Assembly: GCA_026710565.1 (NCBI GenBank) | Contig: JAPOQV010000279.1 | Coordinates: 1-25,889 of the forward strand | Length of the DNA: 25,889 bases | DNA from: Spirochaetaceae bacterium | GTDB taxonomy: Bacteria; Spirochaetota; Spirochaetia; SZUA-6; Bin103 | Direction of reading: 5' to 3' | In this document: positions 1-7,797 of the stretch, one piece after another | Layout: every line of letters begins with the position of its first letter | Position numbering within the stretch: the first letter of the stretch is position 1 | Program-made: the position numbers and the translations under genes | Notes under the pieces: generated by a model | Databases searched by the model: none | Seen by the model: the letters and a program-made list of their open reading frames with translations, nothing else | What the model was told of the DNA's origin: nothing

Positions 1-926
1 GACCGAACGGCTTGGCGCCGCCGGCGCCGGCACGGTCGGCCGAACGGAAGCCGGAACCCGAGCCGGGACCGGTGCTGGATCTGTCGGCGCAGAAGGCGCT
101 GGTGGAGCAGGCGGCCGGCAAGAGCACACGGGAGGTGACGAAGATGCTGGCCGACGTGGACCCCGCACTGGCGGTGCCGGCCGATCGTGTGCGACCGCTG
201 GGCGAGGGGCGCTGGGAGCTCAAGGCGGTCATCGACGCGGAGTGCGAACGCGGACTGGAGCAGCTCCGGGGGCTGCTCTCCCACGTCGACCCGCGCATGA
301 CGCTGGGGCATCTCGTGGGGCGGCTGGTCCGGGAGGGACTCGACCGCCACGACCCGGCCCGGCCGCCGCGCCGACCACGCACCCGTCGCGCTCCGGCGGG
401 TCCCGGCCGGACTCCGGCGCCGAAGCGCAAGGCAAGCCTCAGCGGCGCCACCACGTCGGCGCCGAATCCCTCGGCGATGCACGCCGCTTCCACGACTCCC
501 GCGCCGAGGTCGCCGTCAGGCTCGTATCGCGGCGACACTTCCCCGACGCACCGATCCGCGCCTCCGGCCGGTGCCGTCCGTTCGCCCGTGAATCCGCAGC
601 GCAACGCGGACCATCGAGTCACTTCGGCGCCGAAGCGGTCCGCCCTGACCGGTGACACCAGCACTTCGGCGCCCCACACTGAACGGAACTCGCGGGGGCG
701 AGGGCCCTCGCCCCCGAAGCCGCCGGTGCGGCCGGAGGGCGACCTCACTTTGGCGCATAGTGCGGGCGTGCGGGCCGGCCGGGCCATTCCGGCGGCGGTC
801 AGGCGAGAGACTTGGCGGCGCGACCGAGGACGCTGCCGCTACGTCGACCCGCGTACGGGGCGCCGCTGTGCGTCACGTCATCTGCTGCAGGTCGATCATG
901 TGTCACTGCGAGGGCCGCCCGCGTGA
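1..926 (+). pseudogene. HNH endonuclease, C-terminal part, apparently broken in the HNH motif
   Basis: The reading frame is open at the left window edge, so the N-terminus lies outside. The visible part has a segment typical of the helical region of DUF222-like HNH proteins (about residues 27-115 counted from the TTG at 12). A long Pro/Ser/Thr/Arg-rich linker follows, then the start of an HNH domain: CRYVDPRTGRRC, then HLLQVDH. The protein stops eight residues after the first HNH His, where the family normally has about 30 more residues with N-x-L-x-C-x-x-H-N. In the +1 frame, about 920-1000 reads EH...VT-x3-QL-x-AYKR-x2-ED, which resembles the missing tail with its His/Asn replaced. I infer a frameshift plus point decay. 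HNH proteins of this type are often repeated and mobile. A real but shortened protein cannot be excluded. Confidence 0.6.
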
Positions 927-1018
927 GCATAGGGCGGCCCGGCGCGTCACGGAACAGCGTCAGCTGCCGGCCTACAAGCGGAATACAGAAGACCCGTCGC
1001 GGCGACTCCGTTCAACGC

Positions 1019-1446
1019 CTATTCTTCGGCGCCCTCGTCACCTTCCTGCGCGGGAGTGAACCTCAACTCTGCGCGAACTGCTGCAACGACTTGCCGGGCG
1101 ATGTCCACGGCCGCCGTTGCCTGAGTCTCGTGTACACGTCGGAAGGAATGCCGCCGGGGAGTCCGCTCGGATATCTGGTGGGCACTTAGTACTGGTCGCG
1201 GACCGCGAAGCTCTCGCGATACTTCTCCATGGCATCCAGCGAAGCCGCAAGCTCGACCAGCGCGTGACCGCGAACGGCTCGCTCACCGCGTGCGTAGCGA
1301 ACGGCCTTGATCGCCTTCTCGCAGACCTGCTGGCACTGAAAGCACGCCTGGGCGAAGAACCCTTCGCGCAGTCCGAGCTCGGCGTACGCGAGGTCGCTCT
1401 CAGCCTGCTTCAGCCACCGCTCGGCTTCTCTGCTGGGTTCCTTCAA
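1019..1446 (-). pseudogene. HEPN-domain toxin gene, interrupted by a stop and a frameshift
   Basis: The intact part (1446 down to 1186, TTG start, 86 aa) is the N-terminal two thirds of a HEPN protein: WLKQAESDLAYAE, FFAQACFQCQQVCEKAIKAV, and the R-X4-H RNase motif (R56, H61). Translation ends at TAA 1188-1186 after RDQY. The same frame then continues with VPTRYPSGLPGGIPSDVYT, exactly what follows in HEPN partners of MNT nucleotidyltransferases, so TAA sits where Tyr or another residue belongs. After VYT the frame is lost by one base. Restoring one G gives TQATAAVDIARQVVAAVRAEL and ends at TAG 1021-1019. The ancestral protein was about 142 aa. The start overlaps the MNT gene by 47 bp, as in a coupled toxin-antitoxin operon. 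The R-X4-H motif survives in the short protein, but the last helix is gone. Confidence 0.8.
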
Positions 1447-1738
1447 TTCGGCATCCTGTATCGATTGCGCGCTTGAAGAAGTAGCGGCCCTCCTCCCGGA
1501 GCATTTCTTCCAGCTCGGAAGGAGTATAGATCAGCATGTCTGCCGCCCCGAACTCCAGGCGAAGATCCATGACTTCCCGAATGCGGTCGAAGAACGGCAG
1601 GCCGGTATCGCGCACCAGGATGACGTCGATGTCGCTGTGCTCGTCCGCCGTACCGTCGGCGACCGAGCCGAACACGTAGGCGGTGATGAACTTGTCCTCG
1701 TGACGGGCAAAGATCGCCTTCGCGGTGTCCAGATCCAC
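1400..1738 (-). CDS. MNT-type nucleotidyltransferase, antitoxin of a HEPN/MNT pair
   Basis: 112 aa with a GTG start. It is a minimal nucleotidyltransferase: G24-S25 followed by D36-I-D38 (GSVADGTADEHSDIDV) and a third acidic residue at D67 in the ADMLIYTPSE strand. This is the complete catalytic set. In characterised HEPN/MNT modules the MNT protein neutralises the HEPN RNase, in some cases by adding AMP residues to a tyrosine of the toxin. The gene overlaps the start of the HEPN gene. The C-terminal 15 residues run past the usual family end into the HEPN frame, so a slight loss of the native stop is possible. A possible -10 (TGGTAGCCT) lies 6 nt before the GTG and there is no Shine-Dalgarno. 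The protein looks functional although its partner is damaged. Confidence 0.82.
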   Translation of the reverse strand: MDLDTAKAIFARHEDKFITAYVFGSVADGTADEHSDIDVILVRDTGLPFFDRIREVMDLRLEFGAADMLIYTPSELEEMLREEGRYFFKRAIDTGCRIEGTQQRSRAVAEAG

Positions 1739-1744
1739 CGGACA

Positions 1745-1753
1745 AGGCTACCA
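1745..1753 (-). promoter_or_regulatory. Possible extended -10 of the MNT/HEPN operon
   Basis: On the minus strand TGG-TAGCCT ends 6 nt before the GTG start of the MNT gene. It fits the short-leader pattern seen elsewhere in the window, but no -35 is evident. The rest of the 115-bp gap 1739-1853 shows nothing recognisable. Confidence 0.3.
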
Positions 1754-1853
1754 CGTCCGGTGGCCGCCCACTGATTCAGCGGCTGACACGGAGCCACTGC
1801 GACCGGCATGGCCGTTGGACGGAAGCGCGCCGACACCCCTCAGTCTGTGGAAA

Positions 1854-2876
1854 TCATTGGTCGCGTCCGTACTCGTTGGTGGGGTTGCGGTAGATCGAGT
1901 GGTAATGACCGCCGTCGGCGCCGAGAGAGCCGCGGGTCGAGAACTCGATGAGCAGCGTCGGGCCCTGGATGCGGTAATAGATGGAGCCCGTCCCGTCGGT
2001 GCGTCCGTTCCAGGCGAAACGTACGTGGGGCAGCTCCGCTTGAATCTCCGCCATCCTGCGCTCGGCCGCCGCCGGCGGCATGACGCCCACCCACAGGCTG
2101 ACGAGATCGAGGAGCTGCCGCTGCCGTTCCGCCGGCCAGCCGGCGACGCGGCTCCCTTCCGTCGGCGGAGTCACACCGTCACGCCCAGCGCCCGCGTACA
2201 GATCCCGTGGGCGGCCGCCCACGATCGCGGCATCCCGCTGCTCGGCGGGCAGGGCGTCCAGCAGGGCGACGGCGCCCGCGGCGTGATCGCTCAGCGGCGC
2301 CAGCTCCGACCCGTCGAGCGCGAACGCCGCCGGTTCGATGCCGATGAACGACGGCGACATGCTCATGACGCCGCCGGTCACGGCCACGTTGAGCGCGAGG
2401 TGGTGGCCGCCGAACTGCCAGCTCCAGTCGCCGGACGCCGAGGGTTCGCCGAAGAAGGCCAGCCAGTAGTTGTCGGGGTGCCAGCCGAGCCGCGACGCCC
2501 GCGCGGCGTCGGCCAGCACGCCCTCGGCCGCGATCACCCCGCGCACCAACTCCGCACCCGCGCGGCTGAGCGCCGTTGACAGGAAGTCGTGCAGGGCGGC
2601 CCGTTGTGCGTCGTTCAGGTCGCCGATGCGCACGCCGTTGCGCTCGAACCCCGCCGCACCGGCCGGCAGGTTGGACCAGTTGACGATGAGCGGGCTGTCC
2701 GGCGGCACGACGGCGGCACGGGCCTGCGCCGGATCGAGCGTTTGCAGGAACCGGTCCGCCGCGTCGGCCGCGGCGGCGATCTCGTCCCGAGCCGACGGAT
2801 CGGCCATCGCCGCGGACGCTGCCCACAGCGCCACGCCCGCGGCCAGCAGGGCGACCCGGAGCCGGCCGGACCTCAC
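1854..2876 (-). CDS. DUF3500 family exported protein
   Basis: 340 aa. The N-terminus is a clear signal peptide (MRSGRLRVALLAAGVALWAA, likely cleavage after SAAMA). The body matches DUF3500: FGEPS-x5-WSWQFGGHHLALNVAV, SPSFIGIEPA, then near the end YYRIQGPTLLIEF and YHSIYRNPTNEYG. The conserved His pairs and acidic residues suggest a metal- or ligand-binding role, but no reaction is established for the family. The start GTG overlaps the stop of the VOC gene (GTGA, 2873-2876), so it is the last gene of a translationally coupled four-gene operon headed by glycosidase-like proteins. A role in handling the same extracellular substrate is inferred from context only. Confidence 0.88.
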   Translation of the reverse strand: MRSGRLRVALLAAGVALWAASAAMADPSARDEIAAAADAADRFLQTLDPAQARAAVVPPDSPLIVNWSNLPAGAAGFERNGVRIGDLNDAQRAALHDFLSTALSRAGAELVRGVIAAEGVLADAARASRLGWHPDNYWLAFFGEPSASGDWSWQFGGHHLALNVAVTGGVMSMSPSFIGIEPAAFALDGSELAPLSDHAAGAVALLDALPAEQRDAAIVGGRPRDLYAGAGRDGVTPPTEGSRVAGWPAERQRQLLDLVSLWVGVMPPAAAERRMAEIQAELPHVRFAWNGRTDGTGSIYYRIQGPTLLIEFSTRGSLGADGGHYHSIYRNPTNEYGRDQ

Positions 2877-3349
2877 CGCGCGCTCGGCGGGGGCTGCAGC
2901 AACTCCAGCGGGATGCCGTCGAAGTCGTTGAAGTAGACGGCGAAGCCACCCTTGTTGCGACCCTCCTCGATCGCCACCGGTTCGCCCTTGAAGCGCACCC
3001 CCTCGGCGACCAGCCGGCCGTACATCGCGTGGATGTCGTCGACCATGAACGCCAGGTGCGCCACGCCCGGCCGGTTGGTGGCGGTGTCGATCGGCGCGCC
3101 CGCCGGATGGAGGTACTGCACCAGCTCCAGGTGGTGGCCGCTCACGTCCACCGGGCAGTCGGGGATGCGCAGCATCGCCACGTCGATGTCCGCATCCGCG
3201 TACGCCACCAGGCGCGCCGTGTAGGGGTTGGCCCCCCGTTGCCGGTGGACGAGCTCCATGCCGATCAGCCGGCAGTAGAAGTCGATGCTGCGGTCCAGGT
3301 CGCGGACCGTGTAGCTGAAGTGCCAGAGGCCCGTTGCCACCGTGCTCAT
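2873..3349 (-). CDS. VOC (glyoxalase/bleomycin-resistance fold) protein
   Basis: 158 aa, two beta-alpha-beta-beta-beta repeats of the vicinal oxygen chelate fold. The four expected metal ligands are visible at matching places in the two halves: H10 (LWHFSYTV), E75 (LELVQYL), H98 (VAHLAFMVDD) and E149 (GIPLELLQ). They are compatible with a glyoxalase I-like or lyase/isomerase activity on a small metabolite. The length is normal. The ATG is chosen because it overlaps the upstream stop (ATGA) and is preceded by GGAGG. Its own stop overlaps the next start. The substrate is unknown. The operon context suggests a sugar-derived or aldehyde intermediate, as inference. Confidence 0.88.
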   Translation of the reverse strand: MSTVATGLWHFSYTVRDLDRSIDFYCRLIGMELVHRQRGANPYTARLVAYADADIDVAMLRIPDCPVDVSGHHLELVQYLHPAGAPIDTATNRPGVAHLAFMVDDIHAMYGRLVAEGVRFKGEPVAIEEGRNKGGFAVYFNDFDGIPLELLQPPPSAR

Positions 3350-4545
3350 GCGCCCTCCATTTCGGGTTTGGCGATTTCGGGTTCTGCCATTTCGGGTTTG
3401 GCCAGATCCGGCTTTGCCAGGATCGGCTGATCGCCGTCCCACTCGATTTCGCTCAGGAACACCCCTTCCTCCAGGACGATCTCGTCCTCGTAGGTGCCCC
3501 GGTAGCACAGCCGCCCCTGCCGGCGGTTCTCCAGCCGCGACTGCTCCTTGCGCGTGGTGGAAAGGAACCAGCGGCCGGCGCGGCCGAACACCTCGGCGGC
3601 ATGGAAGTGGCCGAGCAGGTAGCTGCCGGTCCCGACGCGCCAGTAGGTGCCGCCCTGCAGGAATCCGGTCGGCCGGTCGCTGACCGCATGCCACGTCCCC
3701 GCGCCGAGCGTGAAGAACAGGTGCCACATGCCGTCGCGCTCGATCACGCACGGCGACTCCAGGCCGATGGTGCCGCGCAGCATCGGCGGCGATCGGAACA
3801 CCGGCCCGAGCTCCACGAAGGTGCGAAAGTCTCGGGTGGCACTCAGGCCGACGGCGACCTGCCCCTCATCCGCCCTCGACTTGAAGAAGATCAGGTACAG
3901 CCCGCCGGGCCGTCGCACCACGCAGACGTCCTGAGCCGCTCCGCCCGGGTTCGGCCCCCACGACGGCAGCCCGAACGCGGGGTTGCCGGCATCCTGCTCC
4001 CACTCCTCCACGTCGTCCGACCACGCCAGGCTCTGGTGGTCGCCGCCCTCGCCACGCACCTCGTACAGCATCCCCCAGCGCCCGTCGTAGCGGAAGCAGA
4101 ACGGTACGCCGCGGGTCACCTTGTCGAACGCCCCCTGCGAAGGCAGCAGCAGGTTGCGGTGGAAGGCCAGCGCGCCGAGGCGGTCCCCCCTGGCATGGCC
4201 GATTCCGACCTCCGGGCTCTCGGCCGCCGCCTCGTCCAGGCGGCCCGCCTCCATGTGCCGGCGGTAGGCGTCGATCCTGCTGATGTCGCCGGTCACGTAC
4301 AGCAGGTGCCAGCGGCTGCCGTCCCACAGGAACTGGTGATCGGCGATGTGGTACGGCGCGGGCGGGCGGTAGACGTGCGTCGTGACCTCGTGGAAGTCCG
4401 GCTCGTCGGTGCGGAAGAGCTGACGGTGCAGTGCCGGGAAGCGCTCGTCGAACTCGCCCGGCCCCAGCGTCGGCTGCAGGTCGGGGTCGTCGGCGAGCAT
4501 TTCCGCCGCTTCCGGTGCGTCGTGCCGGATCAGGGCGCGGCTCAT
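3346..4545 (-). CDS. Beta-propeller glycoside hydrolase-like protein (GH32/GH43 fold)
   Basis: 399 aa and no signal peptide, so probably cytoplasmic. It has repeated beta-propeller blade motifs with W-H-L-x-Y/F strands (DGSRWHLLYVTG, DGRWGMLYEV, GLYLIFFKS, DGMWHLFFTLG). Acidic residues sit where the GH32/GH43 triad would be: D in IADHQFL, D in AQDVCVV, E in GLESPCVI. This is compatible with a five-bladed furanosidase or arabinanase-like enzyme, though the exact family is not certain. The C-terminus ends in a five-residue repeat (AKPDL, AKPEM, AEPEI, AKPEM) coded by a 15-bp tandem repeat; this tail is not part of the fold. Start and stop both overlap neighbours by 4 nt (ATGA). It is the second gene of the operon. 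Confidence 0.72.
   Translation of the reverse strand: MSRALIRHDAPEAAEMLADDPDLQPTLGPGEFDERFPALHRQLFRTDEPDFHEVTTHVYRPPAPYHIADHQFLWDGSRWHLLYVTGDISRIDAYRRHMEAGRLDEAAAESPEVGIGHARGDRLGALAFHRNLLLPSQGAFDKVTRGVPFCFRYDGRWGMLYEVRGEGGDHQSLAWSDDVEEWEQDAGNPAFGLPSWGPNPGGAAQDVCVVRRPGGLYLIFFKSRADEGQVAVGLSATRDFRTFVELGPVFRSPPMLRGTIGLESPCVIERDGMWHLFFTLGAGTWHAVSDRPTGFLQGGTYWRVGTGSYLLGHFHAAEVFGRAGRWFLSTTRKEQSRLENRRQGRLCYRGTYEDEIVLEEGVFLSEIEWDGDQPILAKPDLAKPEMAEPEIAKPEMEGA
3360..3419. repeat. 15-bp tandem repeat, four copies, coding for an Ala-Lys-Pro-Glu tail
   Basis: The units start at 3360, 3375, 3390 and 3405. The first three read TTTCGGGTTTGGCGA, TTTCGGGTTCTGCCA and TTTCGGGTTTGGCCA on the plus strand; the fourth has diverged. 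Because 15 is a multiple of 3 the repeat stays in frame in the glycosidase-like gene on the minus strand. Confidence 0.88.
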
Positions 4546-6107
4546 ACCCGGTAGGCGAACAATGTGGCGGCGAACATCCTGACGCGGATCACCACCGTGG
4601 AGCCGGCGGCGTCCAGGTCGCCGTTACCGTTCCAGGTCACCTCGCGGTCGGCCTCGTCGCCGGTGAGCGGGTCGCACGCCTCGAACGTGTAGCCGTCGAG
4701 GCCCCGCACGTCCGGGTTCAGGCGAGAGGGGATCGAGCGGATCAGCTCGACCTTGATCCAGCCGCCCGCACGGCAGCGGTAGTTGAGGCGCAGCGGCCCT
4801 CCCGAGCGGGTGACCGTGGGGATGGTGAAGCGCCCCTCCGTCTCCGCCTCGATGCCGGCCAGCCGGTGCGGGCGCCAGCGCGCCCAGCGGATGACCCCGT
4901 TGGCCCGCGGCATGGTGTGGCCGGCGTTGTGCAGCCACGAGCCGGCGTCGTACGGCACCGCCCACCAACCGTCCGGCAGCGTGATCAGCCCGACGCCCCA
5001 CGGCCAGGCGATGCCGGCCTCGTCGCTGCCGGGCGGCCCCACCGGGATAACGGGCCGGCGCTCCGGCCGCGTCCAGTACAAACCGTCGCGGCTGAAGGCG
5101 AGCTGCGCGTCGCCGTCATCTCCGATCTGGTGGTAGATCTGCACCACGCCCGCGTGCAGGTCGTCCCGGCCGGGATACGGGAAGTAGTACATGCCGTAGA
5201 ACGAGGTGTCCGGCGGGTCCTGCGGATCGGCGGTGAGCACCAGGCGCGACAGCGGCCAGTGGCGGAAGTCGGCCGTCTTGGTGATGCCGATGCTGCGGCG
5301 GCCGGTGCCGCCGGGACGCACGAAGGCGAAGTAGCAGCCGGTCGCCCGGTCGTAGCCCGGCGCGATCCCACCGTCGGCCGGCATGTCCGCCAACGGGGTG
5401 TCGATCACCGTCCACTGCAGGCCGTCCGGAGAGGTCCATCCCTCCAGCCAGTTGCGGTTGACGATGCGCGGACCGTCATAACCGGCGCCCGCGTAGTCGG
5501 CGGCGGCCATGCGCTTCTGCCACTCGCCTGAGGGCAGCAGCTCGTTCGTATCGGGATCGAAGTAGCCGCCGGCCATGCGCATCGCCTTGAAGCGCTCGGC
5601 CGGTTCGGCGGTCGGGTCGATGAACATCCCGCAGTGGGCCGGCCCGCCGGTGACGTTGTCGGCACGCCCGCCCACCGGCGTCTTCTCGAAGCGGTAGCCG
5701 TCGGCGGAGCGCGCGTAGCGCAGCGCCGAGCTGCCGTCCGGCGGGAAGGAGCCGTACAGGATGTGGTACGCGTCGGAGCCGGAGGCGACGGTATTGGGGC
5801 GGTCCTGCCAGGCGAGCACGTTGTGCAGCCCGCCGCCGCCCTCCACCGCGGGATCGGAGCGGATCAGCGCATCCGACTTGCAGGCCGGCTCGACCGCCAG
5901 CCGCACTCCGACCGGCGCGTCGAACAGCTCGTAGCGGCCGTCTTGGGTGACTCCGCGGTTGCCCGGATGGACCTCCTCCCAGTCGATCATGGGGTTCCAC
6001 GCGGCGCGCGCTTCGCGCGTGCGCAGCGTCTCCCGCCCCTGGCCTTCGTCCCGCCACTCGCCGGGCCGGAACGCGTACGTCCCGATGCCGGTCAGTCCCT
6101 CGGTCAT
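4542..6107 (-). CDS. Large beta-propeller glycosidase-like protein (GH32-like) with C-terminal beta domain
   Basis: 521 aa, first gene of the operon. Residues 1-400 show propeller repeats typical of GH32/GH43-like proteins (YHILYGSFPPDGSSALRYAR-type blades, WTSPDGLQW, FAFVRPGG, LAFSRDGLYWTRP). A C-terminal region with RLNYRCRAGGWIKVELI looks like the beta-sandwich found behind GH32 propellers. No signal peptide is seen. The frame is open further upstream, but ATG 6107 is chosen because it lies exactly 7 nt after a TATGGT -10 with a good -35. ATG 6119 would lie inside that -10. The catalytic acids cannot be assigned with certainty. It could also be a carbohydrate-binding or non-catalytic propeller. 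Confidence 0.68.
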   Translation of the reverse strand: MTEGLTGIGTYAFRPGEWRDEGQGRETLRTREARAAWNPMIDWEEVHPGNRGVTQDGRYELFDAPVGVRLAVEPACKSDALIRSDPAVEGGGGLHNVLAWQDRPNTVASGSDAYHILYGSFPPDGSSALRYARSADGYRFEKTPVGGRADNVTGGPAHCGMFIDPTAEPAERFKAMRMAGGYFDPDTNELLPSGEWQKRMAAADYAGAGYDGPRIVNRNWLEGWTSPDGLQWTVIDTPLADMPADGGIAPGYDRATGCYFAFVRPGGTGRRSIGITKTADFRHWPLSRLVLTADPQDPPDTSFYGMYYFPYPGRDDLHAGVVQIYHQIGDDGDAQLAFSRDGLYWTRPERRPVIPVGPPGSDEAGIAWPWGVGLITLPDGWWAVPYDAGSWLHNAGHTMPRANGVIRWARWRPHRLAGIEAETEGRFTIPTVTRSGGPLRLNYRCRAGGWIKVELIRSIPSRLNPDVRGLDGYTFEACDPLTGDEADREVTWNGNGDLDAAGSTVVIRVRMFAATLFAYRV

Positions 6108-6114
6108 GATGCGG

Positions 6115-6143
6115 ACCATAGGGGTTGCCCCCGCGGACGACAA
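6115..6143 (-). promoter_or_regulatory. Sigma-70-type promoter of the four-gene glycosidase-like operon
   Basis: On the minus strand TTGTCG (6143-6138), a 17-nt spacer and TATGGT (6120-6115) are followed after 7 nt by ATG 6107. The predicted transcript begins at or within a base or two of the start codon, and there is no Shine-Dalgarno, so the mRNA would be leaderless. Confidence 0.68.
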
Positions 6144-6158
6144 CCGCCGGGTCGACGC

Positions 6159-6187
6159 TTCACCCGGGGCCCGCTCGGTGCTACTCT
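6159..6187 (+). promoter_or_regulatory. Promoter of the MoxR/DUF58 operon
   Basis: TTCACC (6159-6164), a 17-nt spacer and TACTCT (6182-6187), with TGC before the -10 (extended -10). The first ATG follows 11 nt downstream, so the leader would be only a few bases. It is divergent from the glycosidase-like operon promoter. Confidence 0.55.
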
Positions 6188-6198
6188 CCTGCCCCTGG

Positions 6199-6783
6199 AT
6201 GAGCAGCGGCACTTGGGGACCGTCGGCATTCCGCGCCCGCAAGACGGGACGCAGCCGCACGCGGCGCCTGTTGAGCACGATCGGCCTGGCGGCACTCACC
6301 GCCGGCCTGGTGCTGTTGGTGACCTTCACCTCCGGCGTGCAGGACCTGGACGAGGTGATGCTCGCGATCGGCGCCACGGTCGCCTCGCTGGCCGCCGTGG
6401 TGGCCGTGAGCTCGGTGCAGGGCGAGCTGGCTTTCCACGAAGCCCCGCGGCTGGAACGGGTGCTGAGCGAGCAGGCCGCCCGGCGCGGACAGCCCGCGGT
6501 GCCGACGCCGTTGACGAAGATCACCGCGGAGCTTGAGCTTTCGCAGACCAGCAAGCGCTACTACGGGCGCGTATTCCTGCCCCGGCTCGCGGCGGTCGCG
6601 TCCGGGCTGGTGAGCACCGCCGATCGCCGTCGCATCCTCGACCGTATCGAAGCGCTCGGGCGGCCCGGCGACACGCTGGCCGATCGGCTGCCGGAACGGC
6701 TGACACGCCGGGGTGTCCCGCTCGCGCAACTCGCCGGCGTGGTGCAGGAGCTGGAACAGGCGGACGCGGGCGACATCACCTGA
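6199..6783 (+). CDS. Hypothetical membrane protein, first gene of MoxR/DUF58 operon
   Basis: 194 aa from ATG 6199. It starts with an Arg-rich cytoplasmic stretch, then has two hydrophobic helices (LLSTIGLAALTAGLVLLVTF and VMLAIGATVASLAAVVAVS), followed by a soluble tail of about 120 residues with charged helices (RRRILDRIEALGRPGD, LAGVVQELEQADAGD). I do not recognise a family. The start is supported by the extended -10 eleven bases upstream; GTG 6178 is an alternative but lies within the promoter. It precedes moxR by 15 bp and is probably co-transcribed, so it may anchor or assist the MoxR ATPase (inference). Confidence 0.7.
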   Translation: MSSGTWGPSAFRARKTGRSRTRRLLSTIGLAALTAGLVLLVTFTSGVQDLDEVMLAIGATVASLAAVVAVSSVQGELAFHEAPRLERVLSEQAARRGQPAVPTPLTKITAELELSQTSKRYYGRVFLPRLAAVASGLVSTADRRRILDRIEALGRPGDTLADRLPERLTRRGVPLAQLAGVVQELEQADAGDIT

Positions 6784-6798
6784 TACAGGAGTGACGGA

Positions 6799-7797
6799 GT
6801 GAGCACTGAGTTTGGCAGAGTCGGCGACATCGCGCAGCGGTCCATGGATCTGAGACGGGTCAGTGAGACCACGCAACGGACGGTCGAGGAGGTCGGGCGC
6901 TTCATCGTCGGCAAGGACGACGTCCTGCGACAGATCCTGATGGGCTTGATGGCCGACGGGCACATACTGCTGCAGGACTTCCCGGGACTGGCCAAGACCA
7001 TGATCGCGCAGTCGTTCGCGCAGGTGCTCGACATCCGCTTCACGCGCATCCAGTTCACGCCGGACCTGCTGCCGGGCGAGATCACCGGCGGCTACATCTA
7101 CAACCAGCGCGACGCGGTGTTCGAGTTCCGCAAGGGCCCGGTGTTCGCAAACCTGCTGCTCGCCGACGAGATCAACCGCGCGACGCCCAAGACCCAGTCG
7201 GCGCTGCTGGAGGCCATGCAGGAGCGGCAGGTCACCGTGGAGGGCGAGCGCTTCGCGCTGGAAAAGCCCTTCGTGGTCATCGCCACGCAGAATCCGGTCG
7301 AGTTCGAGGGTACCTACCCGCTGCCGGAGGCGCAGCTCGACCGCTTCATCATGCGCACCAGCATCGGCTACCCGAGCGCCGAGGACGAGTACGAGATCCT
7401 GCGCCGCCGCCAGGAGCGCAAGGAGGACACGGTCGACCTCACCCCGGTCGTCTCCCATGAGGAACTGCTTGCCATGCAGCTCGCGCTGGAGGACGTGCAC
7501 GTCTCGGAGCCGATCGGCAAGTACATCGTCGACCTGACGCGGGCCACGCGCGAAGACTCCAAGGTGCAGGTGGGCGCTTCGCCGCGCGGCGTGTACGCGC
7601 TGTTCAAGCTGGCGCGGGCGCACGCGGTCCTGGACAACCGCGACTTCGTGACTCCGGAGGACGTCAAGGACGTGGCGGTTGTCGGCCTCGCCCACCGCAT
7701 CGTGATGAAGCCGGAGTACTGGGTCCGCGGCATCTCCGACGAGTCGATCGTCACGGACGCGATGAACGAGGTGCCCACCCCGCAAGCCGACGCGTGA
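6799..7797 (+). CDS. moxR: MoxR family AAA+ ATPase
   Basis: 332 aa, normal family length. Walker A is the MoxR variant DFPGLAKT (60-67), Walker B is LLLADE (119-124) and sensor 1 is IATQNP (161-166). A C-terminal lid has ASPRGVYALFKLARAHA and the VTPEDV-type segment. MoxR ATPases act as chaperones that activate or insert metal cofactors into partner proteins; DUF58/vWA proteins encoded next door are the usual partners. The GTG start has GGAG 7 nt upstream. A three-codon ORF (GTG ACG GAG TGA, 6791-6802) ends overlapping this GTG. The stop TGA overlaps a GTG that begins a chain of mini-ORFs leading to the DUF58 gene. Confidence 0.95.
   Translation: MSTEFGRVGDIAQRSMDLRRVSETTQRTVEEVGRFIVGKDDVLRQILMGLMADGHILLQDFPGLAKTMIAQSFAQVLDIRFTRIQFTPDLLPGEITGGYIYNQRDAVFEFRKGPVFANLLLADEINRATPKTQSALLEAMQERQVTVEGERFALEKPFVVIATQNPVEFEGTYPLPEAQLDRFIMRTSIGYPSAEDEYEILRRRQERKEDTVDLTPVVSHEELLAMQLALEDVHVSEPIGKYIVDLTRATREDSKVQVGASPRGVYALFKLARAHAVLDNRDFVTPEDVKDVAVVGLAHRIVMKPEYWVRGISDESIVTDAMNEVPTPQADA

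Noticed and set aside
623..634. Perfect palindrome TTCGGCGCCGAA in the HNH linker, again near 14676 in the sulfatase
   Set aside because: It codes for common residues in GC-rich frames and recurs in coding DNA without any positional pattern, so it is probably codon bias rather than a site.
2951..3430. Frame extending upstream of the VOC protein (to 3751)
   Set aside because: The upstream part is in the wrong frame of the propeller gene and is Arg/Pro-rich; the VOC domain begins at ATG 3349 with a Shine-Dalgarno and an ATGA overlap.
4431..5531. Long open frames on the plus strand opposite the large propeller gene
   Set aside because: They are antisense shadows of a GC-rich gene: Arg/Pro/Ala/His-rich with no motif, while the minus strand reads as a folded protein with blade repeats.
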